From the NCBI RefSeq assembly GCF_005795905.1, contig NZ_VAWE01000001.1:3506501-3570500 (forward strand): DNA of 64,000 nt. Direction: 5' to 3'. The stretch is from Streptomyces marianii. Its GTDB lineage: Bacteria > Actinomycetota > Actinomycetes > Streptomycetales > Streptomycetaceae. Shown piece by piece: positions 44,136-53,295 of the stretch; within the stretch, counting starts at the first letter, position 1; each line of letters begins with the position of its first letter. The notes below the pieces were generated by a model, which was not told the origin of the DNA, made no database searches, and was given only the letters and a program-made list of their open reading frames with translations. The translations under genes were made by a program, and so were the position numbers.

Positions 44136-45920
44136 TCAGGACGCCAGCAGCTTGCGCACCCGGTCGGCCCCGACGGCCAGGAGCAGCGTCGGGAGGCGCG
44201 GGCCCGTCTCGCGACTCACCAGCAGTCGGTAGAGCAGCGCGAAGTAGGAACGCTGGGCGGTCTTCAGCTCCGGCGTCGGCTTGGCGTCCGGATCCAGGCC
44301 CGCCATCACCTTCGGCACTCCGTAGACGAGGGTCGTCAGACCGTCCAGTGACCAGTGGGTGTCCAGCCCCTCCATCAGCAGGCGCAGCGACTCGCGCGCC
44401 TCGCCGTCGAGCGAGCCGAGCAGCTCCGCGTCCGGCTCGGAACGCACGACGGTGCGGGCGTCGGCCGGGACCTGGGTCGTGATCCAGTTCTCCGCGCGGT
44501 CCAGCCGGGGACGGGCCTCGTCGAGCGAGGACAGCGGGTTCGCCGGGTCCAGCTCACTGAGGATGCGCAACGTCTGCTCATCGTGACCGGCGGTGATGTC
44601 GACGACCGAGGCGAGTGTGCGGTACGGCAGCGGGCGGGGCGTGCGCGGCAGCTCACCCGCGGCGGTGCGGGCCGCGCGCGCGTGGGCGGCGGCGTCGGCC
44701 GGGAGCGCGGAACCCTCCGCGACCTTGGACTCCAGCTTGTCCCACTCGTCGTAGAGCCGCTGGATCTCCTGGTCGAAAGCGATCTTGAAGGACTGGTTGG
44801 GCCTGCGGCGGGCGTACAGCCAGCGAAGCAGGGGGGCCTCCATGATCTTCAGCGCGTCCGCCGGCGTCGGCACACCACCGCGCGACGACGACATCTTGGC
44901 CATACCGGAGATGCCCACGAAGGCGTACATCGGGCCGATCGGCTGGACGCCGTCGAAGACCTCGCGGACGATCTGACCGCCGACGACGAACGACGACCCC
45001 GGAGACGAGTGGTCGACACCGCTCGGCTCGAAGATCACGCCCTCGTAGGCCCAGCGCATCGGCCAGTCGACCTTCCAGACCAGCTTGCCGCGGTTGAACT
45101 CGCTCAGCCGGACCGTTTCCGAGAAGCCGCACGCCGTGCAGGAGTACGTCAGCTCCGTGGTGGCGTCGAGGTACTCCGTGACGGTCGTCAGGTCCTTCTC
45201 GCAGTTGCCGCAGTACGGCTTGTACGGGAAGTAGCCCGCGGAGCCGCCGCTGCCGTCGTCCTCGGACGCCGCGCCCGAGCCCTCGGCGGCCTCCAGCTCG
45301 GCCTCGTCGACCGGCTTCTGCTGCTTCTTCTCCTGAGCCTTGGCCTTCGTCCGGTACTGGTCGAGGATGCCGTCGATCCGGGCACGGTGCTTCATGGCGT
45401 GCAGGATCTGCTCGCGGTAGGCACCCGAGGTGTACTGCTCGGTCTGGCTGACCGGATCGAACTCGACACGGAGTTCGGCGAGCGACTCGACCATCGCGGC
45501 CTTGAAGTGCTCCGCCCAGTTCGGGAACGGGGAGCCGGCGGGCGCGGGCACCGAGGTCAGCGGCTTGCCGATGTGCTCGGCCCAGGTGTCGTCGACGCCC
45601 TCCACTCCGGCCGGCACCTTGCGGTAGCGGTCGTAGTCGTCCCAGGAGATCACGTGCCGCACCTCGTACCCGCGGCGGCGGATCTCGTCCGCGACCAGGT
45701 GCGGGGTCATGACCTCACGCAGGTTGCCCAGGTGGATGGGCCCGGACGGCGACAGGCCAGACGCAACCACGACCGGTTTCCCGGGCGCACGCCGTTCCGA
45801 CTCGGCGATGACATCGTCCGCGAAACGGGAGACCCAGTCGGTCTCGGTGCTGCTCTGAGCCACGATCGGCACGTCCTTGATTGCTTGATTGCTTGGTCTG
45901 TCGAAGCTGGCGTCTGCCAT
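44136..45920 (-). CDS. lysS: Class I lysyl-tRNA synthetase
   Basis: Charges tRNA-Lys with lysine, but in the class I fold found in archaea, spirochaetes and some actinobacteria rather than the usual bacterial class II form. The 594-residue protein has HLGN (63-66) as the HIGH motif, KMSSS near residue 345, and a CGNC..CTAC zinc-binding insertion plus a charged, coiled linker. A class II LysRS elsewhere in the genome would make it redundant or specialised; that is unseen. It is divergent from argS, with about 210 bases between starts. Confidence 0.94.
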   Translation of the reverse strand: MADASFDRPSNQAIKDVPIVAQSSTETDWVSRFADDVIAESERRAPGKPVVVASGLSPSGPIHLGNLREVMTPHLVADEIRRRGYEVRHVISWDDYDRYRKVPAGVEGVDDTWAEHIGKPLTSVPAPAGSPFPNWAEHFKAAMVESLAELRVEFDPVSQTEQYTSGAYREQILHAMKHRARIDGILDQYRTKAKAQEKKQQKPVDEAELEAAEGSGAASEDDGSGGSAGYFPYKPYCGNCEKDLTTVTEYLDATTELTYSCTACGFSETVRLSEFNRGKLVWKVDWPMRWAYEGVIFEPSGVDHSSPGSSFVVGGQIVREVFDGVQPIGPMYAFVGISGMAKMSSSRGGVPTPADALKIMEAPLLRWLYARRRPNQSFKIAFDQEIQRLYDEWDKLESKVAEGSALPADAAAHARAARTAAGELPRTPRPLPYRTLASVVDITAGHDEQTLRILSELDPANPLSSLDEARPRLDRAENWITTQVPADARTVVRSEPDAELLGSLDGEARESLRLLMEGLDTHWSLDGLTTLVYGVPKVMAGLDPDAKPTPELKTAQRSYFALLYRLLVSRETGPRLPTLLLAVGADRVRKLLAS

Positions 45921-46130
45921 TGTCCCAGACGGAACACGGGGCCCGTTGGTTGTCCACAGGCCAACGCCGTCCGGTCCGAACTCCGCTCCGGGCGTCCACA
46001 GGTCCGGGGTCCGTGGGACAAACGGGTTGCTCCCCCGTGGGACACTTGACTACCGAAACAGCGGTGCCGATCACACCCCGACGACCCACGACGCCCCGCT
46101 CACAGGAACACTCACAGGAAACGGAAGCTC

Positions 46131-47891
46131 ATGGCCTCGGTCCCTTCCCTCGCTTCGACCGTGCAGCAGCGCCTCGCGGACGCCCTCTCGGCAGCCCTGC
46201 CGGAGGCCGGCTCCGCGGATCCGCTGTTGCGACGCAGCGACCGGGCCGACTTCCAGGCCAACGGCATCCTGGCGCTCGCCAAGAGGCTCAAGGGCAATCC
46301 GCGTGAGCTCGCGGCCAAGGTCGTCGAGTCCGTTCCGGCCGACGACGTACTGCGGGAGATCGAGGTCTCGGGCCCCGGATTCCTGAACATCACGGTCTCC
46401 GACGAGGCGATCACCGAGACGCTCGCCGCCCGCGCGGCGGACGACCGCCTCGGGGTGCCGTTCACCGACGCGGCGGGCACCGCCGTGATCGACTACGCGC
46501 AGCCGAACGTGGCCAAGGAGATGCACGTCGGTCACCTCCGTTCGGCCGTGATCGGCGACGCCATGGTGCGGATCCTGGAGTTCACCGGCGAGAAGGTGGT
46601 CCGGCGCCACCACATCGGCGACTGGGGCACCCAGTTCGGCATGCTCATCCAGTTCCTGATCGAGCACCCGCACGAGCTGGACCACAAGGACGAGGCCGCC
46701 GTATCCGGCGAGGAGGCCATGTCCAATCTGAACCGGCTGTACAAGGCCTCGCGCGCCCTCTTCGACTCCGACGAGGACTTCAAGGAGCGCGCGCGGCGGC
46801 GGGTGGTGGACCTCCAGTCGGGCGACGAGGAGACCCTCGCCCTCTGGCAGAGGTTCGTCGACGAGTCGAAGATCTACTTCTACTCCGTCTTCAACAAGCT
46901 CGACATGGAGATCCACGACCCCGACGTCGTGGGCGAGTCGGGCTACAACCACATGCTCGACGAGACCTGCCGCATCCTCGAGGAATCCGGCGTCGCCGTG
47001 CGCTCCGAGGGCGCGCTGTGCGTGTTCTTCGACGATGTCAAGGGCCCGGACGGCAAGCCCGTCCCCCTGATCGTGCGGAAGTCCAACGGCGGCTACGGCT
47101 ACGCGGCCACCGACCTCTCCGCGATCCGGGACCGGGTGCGGAACCTCGGCGCCGACAGCCTGATCTACGTCGTCGACGCCCGGCAGTCCCTGCACTTCAA
47201 GATGGTCTTCGAGACCGCCCGCCGGGCCGGCTGGCTGAACGACGAGGTCAAGGCCGTCCAGCTGGCGTTCGGCACGGTCCTCGGCAAGGACGGCAAGCCC
47301 TTCAAGACCCGTGAGGGCGAGACGGTGCGGCTGGTCGACCTGCTGGACGAGGCGATCGAACGGGCGGCGGCCGTCGTCAGGGAGAAGGCCCAGGACCTGT
47401 CGGAGGAGGAGATCGCCGAACGGGGCGCACAGGTCGGCATCGGCGCCGTGAAGTACGCGGACCTCTCCACGTCGGCGGCCCGGGACTACAAGTTCGATCT
47501 GGACCAGATGGTGTCCCTCAACGGCGACACGTCGGTGTACCTGCAGTACGCGTACGCCCGTATCCAGTCGATCCTGCGCAAGGCCGGGGACGCGAAGCCG
47601 CAGGCTCACGCGGAGATCGGGCTGACCCCGTCCGAGCGTGCGCTGGGCCTGCACATGGACCGGTTCGGCGAGACGGTCGAGGAGGCCGCGTCCTCGTACG
47701 AGCCGCACAAGCTGGCGGCGTACCTCTACCAGCTGGCGTCGCTGTACACGACGTTCTACTCGGAGTGCCCGGTCCTCAAGGCGGACACCCCCGCGCAGGT
47801 GGAGAACCGGCTGTTCCTGTGCGACCTGACCGCCCGCACGCTCCACCAGGGCATGGCTCTGCTGGGCATCCGCACCCCCGCGCGCCTCTGA
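46131..47891 (+). CDS. argS: Arginyl-tRNA synthetase
   Basis: Attaches arginine to tRNA-Arg. The 586-residue class I enzyme has the N-terminal additional domain, the HIGH-like HVGH in [29 protein letters not shown], and the [15 protein letters not shown] and [14 protein letters not shown] segments of this family, whose KMSK motif is naturally degenerate; the C-terminal DALR anticodon domain ends the protein. GGAAACGGAAG lies before ATG 46131. It is divergent from lysS, so a regulatory space of about 210 bases serves both. Confidence 0.97.
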   Translation: MASVPSLASTVQQRLADALSAALPEAGSADPLLRRSDRADFQANGILALAKRLKGNPRELAAKVVESVPADDVLREIEVSGPGFLNITVSDEAITETLAARAADDRLGVPFTDAAGTAVIDYAQPNVAKEMHVGHLRSAVIGDAMVRILEFTGEKVVRRHHIGDWGTQFGMLIQFLIEHPHELDHKDEAAVSGEEAMSNLNRLYKASRALFDSDEDFKERARRRVVDLQSGDEETLALWQRFVDESKIYFYSVFNKLDMEIHDPDVVGESGYNHMLDETCRILEESGVAVRSEGALCVFFDDVKGPDGKPVPLIVRKSNGGYGYAATDLSAIRDRVRNLGADSLIYVVDARQSLHFKMVFETARRAGWLNDEVKAVQLAFGTVLGKDGKPFKTREGETVRLVDLLDEAIERAAAVVREKAQDLSEEEIAERGAQVGIGAVKYADLSTSAARDYKFDLDQMVSLNGDTSVYLQYAYARIQSILRKAGDAKPQAHAEIGLTPSERALGLHMDRFGETVEEAASSYEPHKLAAYLYQLASLYTTFYSECPVLKADTPAQVENRLFLCDLTARTLHQGMALLGIRTPARL

Positions 47892-47934
47892 CGCGCGGCG
47901 CCCGGCCCCGGCGCGTCCGGGCGCATCCGGGCAC

Positions 47935-47971
47935 GGACGGTCCTCGGCGAGCGAACCGCCGAGGGCCGTCC
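47935..47971. terminator. Terminator between argS and the DUF1876 gene
   Basis: A near-perfect 14-pair stem (47935-47948 with 47958-47971, including one T-G pair) and a nine-base loop, located between convergent genes. Confidence 0.7.
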
Positions 47972-47994
47972 TCCGTTCGCCTCACGTCACCTCG

Positions 47995-48267
47995 TCAACG
48001 GTTCAACGGGTGCGCCGGCCTTCCCGTGGTCTCCTCGATCTCGTCGTGCGCCTTCTTGAGCAGTGTCTGCGCGACGTCCATGAGCGCCCGGGCGCCGGCG
48101 ATCTCCTCACCGACGCGCAGTTGGGCCGGGTCGGACGGATGGCGGCTGGCGTGTCCGTGACCGCGCACCTCCGTGCCGTCGGCGAGCCGGAGCATCGCGG
48201 CCGCCTTGGTCTTGTCGCCCTCCTCGAGGAACTCCATCTCGACATGCCAGCCGACGAGAGTCTGCAT
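47995..48267 (-). CDS. DUF1876 domain protein
   Basis: A 90-residue soluble protein of the DUF1876 family, which folds like a double-stranded RNA-binding domain and includes Mycobacterium Rv1738, a dormancy-induced protein thought to act on ribosomes. Typical are WHVEMEFLEEGDKTKAAAML and HASRHPSDPAQLRVGEEIAG. GGAGGTGAT, nine bases fully complementary to the 16S rRNA tail, precedes ATG 48267 by five bases, an unusually strong ribosome-binding site. Probably stress-related; the exact role is open. Confidence 0.85.
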   Translation of the reverse strand: MQTLVGWHVEMEFLEEGDKTKAAAMLRLADGTEVRGHGHASRHPSDPAQLRVGEEIAGARALMDVAQTLLKKAHDEIEETTGRPAHPLNR

Positions 48268-48657
48268 GACGGATCACCTCCACAGCGGTACCTCTCCCAG
48301 GGTGCGCCGACCGCGGGCTGATCACCACCCCTTCCCCGTCCGTGCAGATGGCCCCGAGTTCGCCGTCGTACGCCGCTCCCGGGTCCGAGACGGGTTCGCG
48401 CGCCTTACCGCGAAGCGGTCCTCACGGTGCGCTTCGCCCCGCGGGACGTCGGCGGCCCGACCGGTGCCCCGCCGAACTCGCGCTCCCTGCGGGGACTTAC
48501 AAGGACGGCACCGCGGCCGTGACGACGGGCAGGGCGACGTGTCGGACGCGCTCGCCCGGCGACCGCCCACCGACCGCCGGTCACCCACGCCGGACCCGGA
48601 GGCCGCCGTTCCCGCACTGCGGCCTCCGTTGTCAGTGGCGGCCTCTACCTTCGGACC
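48268..48657. other. 390-base intergenic region
   Basis: It holds the promoter and strong ribosome-binding site of the DUF1876 gene (minus strand) and the start region of the DUF4253 gene. Between them a frame near 48350-48420 is only loosely like a DUF397 protein and has no start, ribosome-binding site or clear end, so I do not call a gene. Confidence 0.5.
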
Positions 48658-49446
48658 ATGGCGATGCTTCCCAACCCTCTGCCGGCCCTGGCCACCGACC
48701 CCACGGGCCGCGCCCTGGGCCTCGATCTGCCGCCCGGCCGCCTGGTGGACACCACCGTCGACGGCCCGTGGCACGAGCCCCTCCTCTGGTGCGGCGACGA
48801 ACCGGCCGCTCCCGGCACCTGGGACCGGCTCCTCCCGGCCCGCCGGGCGGGCGGACTGCATCCCGTGCTGATCGGCGGCGACGGCGACCCGCACGAGTGG
48901 GAGCTGTCGCCGCGGCGGGTGTCGTATCCGGGAGACCATGACGCCGAAGAGGTGCTCGCGGAGTTCTGGGACTCCGGCGCGGCGGACGAGTCGGACGGCG
49001 ACTGGCCCGGCCTGGCTCCGGGCGGCACGCTCGTGGAGGATCCGGACCGGCTCGCCGCCGAGGCCGTGGAAGCGCTGTCCGCCGGCGAGGGCGGCGCCGT
49101 GCTGAAGGGTGCCCGCCCCGCACTGGTCCGCGCCCGCCGCAGCGCCGACATACCGGCGGCCATCGGCTGGTCCGGCCCGCTTCACCACGAGGGGGACGTG
49201 GCCCGCCTCTGCTCGGTCCTGCGGTCGTGGGAAGACCGCTTCGGCATACGGGTCGTCGGTCTGTCCTTCGACCAGTTGGTCCTCTCCGTGGCCGCGCCGC
49301 CCACCAGGACCGCGGACGCCGAGGCGCTCGCGGCCGAGCACCTCGCGTTCTGCCCGGACAGCGTGCGGCAGGGAACGCGCCCCGGCCTCGGGTCCCATGC
49401 CCAGGGTCTCCTCGGAGCCCCCGTCTGGACGTTCTCGTGGGACTGA
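48658..49446 (+). CDS. DUF4253 domain protein
   Basis: A 262-residue soluble protein common in Streptomyces. The C-terminal DUF4253 domain is visible as SWEDRFGIRVVGLSFDQLVL and LAAEHLAFCPDSVRQG; the N-terminal half has PGTWDRLLPARRAGGLHPVL. Function unknown. ATG 48658 starts the protein (MAMLPNPLPAL). It is convergent with hemB, 67 bases apart. No operon partners. Confidence 0.83.
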   Translation: MAMLPNPLPALATDPTGRALGLDLPPGRLVDTTVDGPWHEPLLWCGDEPAAPGTWDRLLPARRAGGLHPVLIGGDGDPHEWELSPRRVSYPGDHDAEEVLAEFWDSGAADESDGDWPGLAPGGTLVEDPDRLAAEAVEALSAGEGGAVLKGARPALVRARRSADIPAAIGWSGPLHHEGDVARLCSVLRSWEDRFGIRVVGLSFDQLVLSVAAPPTRTADAEALAAEHLAFCPDSVRQGTRPGLGSHAQGLLGAPVWTFSWD

Positions 49447-49513
49447 GGACACCCACCCCGGCCGCGCGGCCTGTGGTCGCGCGGCCGTCGGGACTCCGCT
49501 CGGTCCCGGGCCG

Positions 49514-50512
49514 CTACGCGCGGCCGAGCTTCTGTGCGGCCTCCGTCGCCCAGTACGTCAGGATCATCTGCGCGCCCGCGCGCCGGATGCCGGTCAGGGT
49601 CTCCAGGATGGCTTTGTCGCGTTCGATCCAGCCCTTCTCGGCAGCGGCCTCGACCATCGCGTACTCCCCACTGATCTGGTACGCGGCGACGGGCACGTCC
49701 ACGGACTCCGCCACCTTCGCCAGCACATCGAGGTAGGGCCCCGCCGGCTTGACCATCACCATGTCCGCGCCCTCCCCCAGGTCGAACGCGAGTTCCCGGA
49801 GCGACTCCCGCAGGTTCGCCGGGTCCTGCTGGTACGTCTTGCGGTCGCCCGTCAGGGAGGAGGCGACCGCCTCGCGGAACGGCCCGTAGAACGCGGAGGA
49901 GTACTTCGCGGTGTACGCGAGGATCGCCACGTCCTCCCTGCCGATGGTGTCGAGCGCGTCCCGGATCACGCCGACCTGGCCGTCCATCATCCCGCTGGGA
50001 CCGACGACATGGACGCCGGCGTCCGCCTGGACCTGCGCCATCTCGGCGTAGCGCTCCAGCGTGGCGTCGTTGTCGACCCGGCCGTCCGCGTCGAGCACCC
50101 CGCAGTGGCCGTGATCGGTGTACTCGTCCAGGCAGAGGTCGGACATGACGACCAGTTCGTCGCCGACCTCCTCCTTCACCGCTCGGACGGCGACCTGGAG
50201 GATCCCGCCCGGGTCCGTGCCCGCGGTCCCGACGGCGTCCTTCTTCGCGTCCTCCGGCACGCCGAAGAGCATGATCCCGGAGACTCCGGCCTCCCGGGCC
50301 TCGACCGCGGCCTTCCTCAGCGTGTCCAGCGAGTGCTGCACGACCCCGGGCATCGCCGCGATCGGCACGGGCTCGCTCACGCCCTCCCGCACGAACGCGG
50401 GAAGGATCAGATCGGCGGGGTTCAGCCTCGTCTCGGCGACCATGCGCCGCATCGCGGGGGTGGTCCGCAGCCGTCGCGGCCGCGATCCGGGGAAGGATCC
50501 GTACACAGTCAT
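49514..50512 (-). CDS. hemB: Porphobilinogen synthase HemB
   Basis: Joins two 5-aminolevulinate molecules to porphobilinogen. The 332-residue protein has both catalytic lysines, in [17 protein letters not shown] and [12 protein letters not shown], and [14 protein letters not shown], whose cysteines place it in the zinc-dependent group. It lies downstream of hemD on the same strand, but a hairpin (50611-50643) and about 150 bases separate them, so it probably has its own promoter. Confidence 0.96.
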   Translation of the reverse strand: MTVYGSFPGSRPRRLRTTPAMRRMVAETRLNPADLILPAFVREGVSEPVPIAAMPGVVQHSLDTLRKAAVEAREAGVSGIMLFGVPEDAKKDAVGTAGTDPGGILQVAVRAVKEEVGDELVVMSDLCLDEYTDHGHCGVLDADGRVDNDATLERYAEMAQVQADAGVHVVGPSGMMDGQVGVIRDALDTIGREDVAILAYTAKYSSAFYGPFREAVASSLTGDRKTYQQDPANLRESLRELAFDLGEGADMVMVKPAGPYLDVLAKVAESVDVPVAAYQISGEYAMVEAAAEKGWIERDKAILETLTGIRRAGAQMILTYWATEAAQKLGRA

Positions 50513-50610
50513 GCCCCCACGCTACGCCCGTGCGGGGACCGCTTTTGCCGACATGTTGTCCCCGGAAACGGGCGAACCGCTCCGGTGCGATCCGGTCCGC
50601 AGCAAACGGA

Positions 50611-50643
50611 AAGGGGCCGCGGGGAACAACCCCGCGACCCCTT
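50611..50643 (-). terminator. Terminator after hemD
   Basis: Fourteen-base stem with one mismatch (50611-50624 with 50630-50643) and a five-base loop, 19 bases after the hemD stop on the minus strand; it separates the rex-hemACD operon from hemB. Confidence 0.75.
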
Positions 50644-50662
50644 CCGATCACGTCGTACGACT

Positions 50663-52321
50663 TCACGTGGTACGGCGTCTGCGTGCGCCCGGACGGCGCT
50701 CGCTCGGCCGCGTCACCGGGTCGCCTGCCTCCCGCGCCGCCTCCCGGCGCCTCGCACCGAACTCGGCGAGCGCCTCGGCCAGCTTGTGGACCGACGGCTC
50801 GGGCGACAGCACGTCAACCCGCAGCCCGTGCTCCTCGGCCGTCTTCGCGGTCGCGGGTCCGATACAGGCGATCACCGTCACGTTGTGCGGCTTGCCGGCG
50901 ATACCGACCAGGTTCCGCACGGTGGAAGACGAGGTGAAGAGCACGGCGTCGAAACCGCCGCCCTTGATCGCCTCCCGGGTCTCCGCCGGCGGCGGGGAGG
51001 CCCGCACGGTCCGGTAGGCCGTGACGTCGTCGACCTCCCAGCCCAGCTCGATCAGCCCTGCCACCAGGGTCTCGGTCGCGATGTCGGCCCGCGGCAGGAA
51101 CACCCGGTCGATCGGGTCGAACACCGGGTCGTACGGCGGCCAGTCCTCCAGCAGCCCCGCCGCCGACTGCTCACCGCTCGGCACCAGATCCGGCTTGACC
51201 CCGAACTCGATCAGGGCGCGTGCCGTCTGCTCGCCCACCGCCGCGACCTTGATCCCGGCGAAGGCACGGGCATCCAGTCCGTACTCCTCGAACTTCTCCC
51301 GCACGGCCTTCACGGCGTTGACCGAGGTGAAGGCGATCCACTCGTAGCGGCCGGTCACCAGTCCCTTGACCGCGCGCTCCATCTGCTGCGGCGTGCGCGG
51401 CGGCTCGACGGCGATCGTCGGGACCTCGTGCGGCACGGCGCCGTAGGACCTGAGCTGGTCGGAGAGCGACGCGGCCTGCTCCTTCGTGCGCGGCACGAGC
51501 ACCTTCCAGCCGAACAGCGGCTTGGACTCGAACCAGGCGAGCTGGTCGCGCTGCGCTGCGGCGCTGCGCTCACCGACCACGGCTATGACCGGCCGGTGGC
51601 CCTCGGGCGACGGCAGCACCTTGCCCTGCTTGAAGACCTGGGCGATCGTGCCGAGCGTCGCGGTCCACGTCCGCTGCCGCGTCGTCGTGCCGGCCACCGT
51701 CACCGTCACCGGAGTGTCGGGCTTGCGCCCGGCCGTCACCAGCTCTGCGGCCGCCGACGCCACGGCGTCCAGCGTCGTGGACACGACGACGGTGCCGTCG
51801 GAGGCGCCGACCTCGGTCCAGCAGCGGGCGTCCGCCGTCCGGGCGTCGATGAACCGCACGTCCGTGCCCTGTGCGTCACGCAGCGGCACACCGGCGTAGG
51901 CGGGCACGCCCACGGCGGTCGCCACTCCCGGCACGACCTCGAAGGGGACGCCCTCGGCGGCGCAGGCGAGCATCTCGGCGCCCGCGTCGCCGTCGAGCCC
52001 GGGGTCCCCGCTCACGGCACGGACCACCCGCTTGCCGCCCCGCACGGCCTCCATGACAAGATTGGCCGCGTCCCTCAACACCGGGACACCGGCGGTTGTT
52101 GAGGCATCGTCAACAACCGTCAGCTCAGGCGTGCTCACTCCGGCGCGCGCGTGACCGCGCACGACGTCGAGGACTTCCGGCTCGGCGATCAATACGTCCG
52201 CGCCCGCCAGCGCCTCGACGGCGCGCAGCGTCAGCAGGCCCGGATCGCCGGGACCGGCGCCGAGGAAGGTGACCTGCCCGTGTACGGGACCAGCCGGGAC
52301 GTTCGAGGTGGTGGGGCTCAA
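50663..52321 (-). CDS. hemD: Fused uroporphyrinogen-III C-methyltransferase / uroporphyrinogen-III synthase
   Basis: A 552-residue bifunctional protein. Residues about 15-255 are a SUMT (CobA-type) methyltransferase with VTFLGAGPGDPGLLTLRAVE and GDPGLDGDAGAEML, acting towards sirohaem or cobalamin. The second half is HemD (uroporphyrinogen-III synthase), including WKVLVPRTKEQAASLSDQL, AFTSVNAVKAVREKFEEYGL and LFTSSSTVRNLVGI. Such fusion is common in actinobacteria. It overlaps hemC by four bases, so it is translationally coupled to the operon. Its stop is followed by a hairpin. Confidence 0.94.
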   Translation of the reverse strand: MSPTTSNVPAGPVHGQVTFLGAGPGDPGLLTLRAVEALAGADVLIAEPEVLDVVRGHARAGVSTPELTVVDDASTTAGVPVLRDAANLVMEAVRGGKRVVRAVSGDPGLDGDAGAEMLACAAEGVPFEVVPGVATAVGVPAYAGVPLRDAQGTDVRFIDARTADARCWTEVGASDGTVVVSTTLDAVASAAAELVTAGRKPDTPVTVTVAGTTTRQRTWTATLGTIAQVFKQGKVLPSPEGHRPVIAVVGERSAAAQRDQLAWFESKPLFGWKVLVPRTKEQAASLSDQLRSYGAVPHEVPTIAVEPPRTPQQMERAVKGLVTGRYEWIAFTSVNAVKAVREKFEEYGLDARAFAGIKVAAVGEQTARALIEFGVKPDLVPSGEQSAAGLLEDWPPYDPVFDPIDRVFLPRADIATETLVAGLIELGWEVDDVTAYRTVRASPPPAETREAIKGGGFDAVLFTSSSTVRNLVGIAGKPHNVTVIACIGPATAKTAEEHGLRVDVLSPEPSVHKLAEALAEFGARRREAAREAGDPVTRPSERRPGARRRRTT

Positions 52322-53295
52322 AGTGCTCGCTCCCCCATAAGACCGGCCGCGCCCTTGGCGAGCATCTCGGAGGCGAGTTCGCGCCCGAGTGCCACCGCTT
52401 CGTCGTGCGAAGAGGGCACGGGACCGGTGATGGACAGCTGCACCAGCGTGGAACCGTCGGTGGTACCGACGACGCCCCGCAGGCGCATTTCATGAACAGC
52501 CTGTTCGTCGGCAGGCAGGTCGGCCAGCGCGCCCACGGGCGCACTGCAGCCGGCCTCCAGGGCGGCGAGCAGGGACCGCTCGGCGGTCACGGCGGCCCGG
52601 GTGTACGGGTCGTCGAGCTCGGCGAGCGTGGCGGCGAGGGCGGTGTCGGCCGCCGGGCACTCCACCGCCAGGGCCCCCTGGCCGGGGGCGGGCAGGATCG
52701 CGTCGACCGGCAGGAAGTCGGTCGCCTCCTCGATCCGGCCGATACGGTTCAGACCGGCCGCGGCGAGAACCACCGCGTCCAGTTCCCCGTTCCGCACGAA
52801 TCCGATGCGGGTGTCTACGTTCCCGCGGATCGGCACGGTCTCGATCTGCAGCCCGTGCGAGCGGGCGTACGCGTTGAGCTGCGCCATCCGGCGCGGCGAG
52901 CCGGTGCCTACCCGGGCGCCCCGCGGCAGCCGGTCCAGCGTCAGCCCGTCCCTGGCGACCATGACGTCACGCGGGTCCTCCCGCCGCGGGATCGCGGCCA
53001 GCGCGAGGTCGTCCGGCTGCGTGGTCGGCAGATCCTTCAAGGAGTGCACCGCGAAGTCGACCTCTCCCGCGAGCAGCGCGTCGCGCAGCGCGGTGACGAA
53101 CACACCGGTGCCGCCGATCTGTGCCAGCTGCTCGCGCGAGGTGTCGCCGTACGTGGTGATCTCCACCAGCTCGACGGGGCGGCCGGTCAGCCGCCGCACG
53201 GCCTCCGCCACATGCCCGGACTGGGCCATGGCGAGCTTGCTGCGCCTGGTTCCGAGCCGCAGGGGCCGCTCGGTCCCCGATGCCCTCTCGGTCAT
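52318..53295 (-). CDS. hemC: Hydroxymethylbilane synthase HemC (porphobilinogen deaminase)
   Basis: Polymerises four porphobilinogens to hydroxymethylbilane. The 325-residue protein has the opening LRLGTRRSKLAMAQSGHVAE, HSLKDLPT, and the cofactor-binding Cys250 in AGCSAPVGAL for the dipyrromethane primer. It overlaps hemA and hemD by four bases each (ATGA), so the three enzymes are translationally coupled. Regulation comes from the Rex-controlled promoter upstream of rex. Confidence 0.96.
   Translation of the reverse strand: MTERASGTERPLRLGTRRSKLAMAQSGHVAEAVRRLTGRPVELVEITTYGDTSREQLAQIGGTGVFVTALRDALLAGEVDFAVHSLKDLPTTQPDDLALAAIPRREDPRDVMVARDGLTLDRLPRGARVGTGSPRRMAQLNAYARSHGLQIETVPIRGNVDTRIGFVRNGELDAVVLAAAGLNRIGRIEEATDFLPVDAILPAPGQGALAVECPAADTALAATLAELDDPYTRAAVTAERSLLAALEAGCSAPVGALADLPADEQAVHEMRLRGVVGTTDGSTLVQLSITGPVPSSHDEAVALGRELASEMLAKGAAGLMGERAL

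Noticed and set aside
46011..46044. Repeat of CCGTGGGACA in the lysS-argS intergenic region as an operator pair
   Set aside because: Two 10-base direct copies 24 bases apart could be chance in this GC-rich context, with no symmetry or promoter fit.
46071..47846. 591-codon minus-strand frame opposite argS
   Set aside because: Arg/Val/Leu/Gln-rich shadow of argS codon usage; argS is certain.
48342..48620. A possible DUF397-like small gene
   Set aside because: Only a few residues are suggestive, and there is no start with a ribosome-binding site or a consistent frame.
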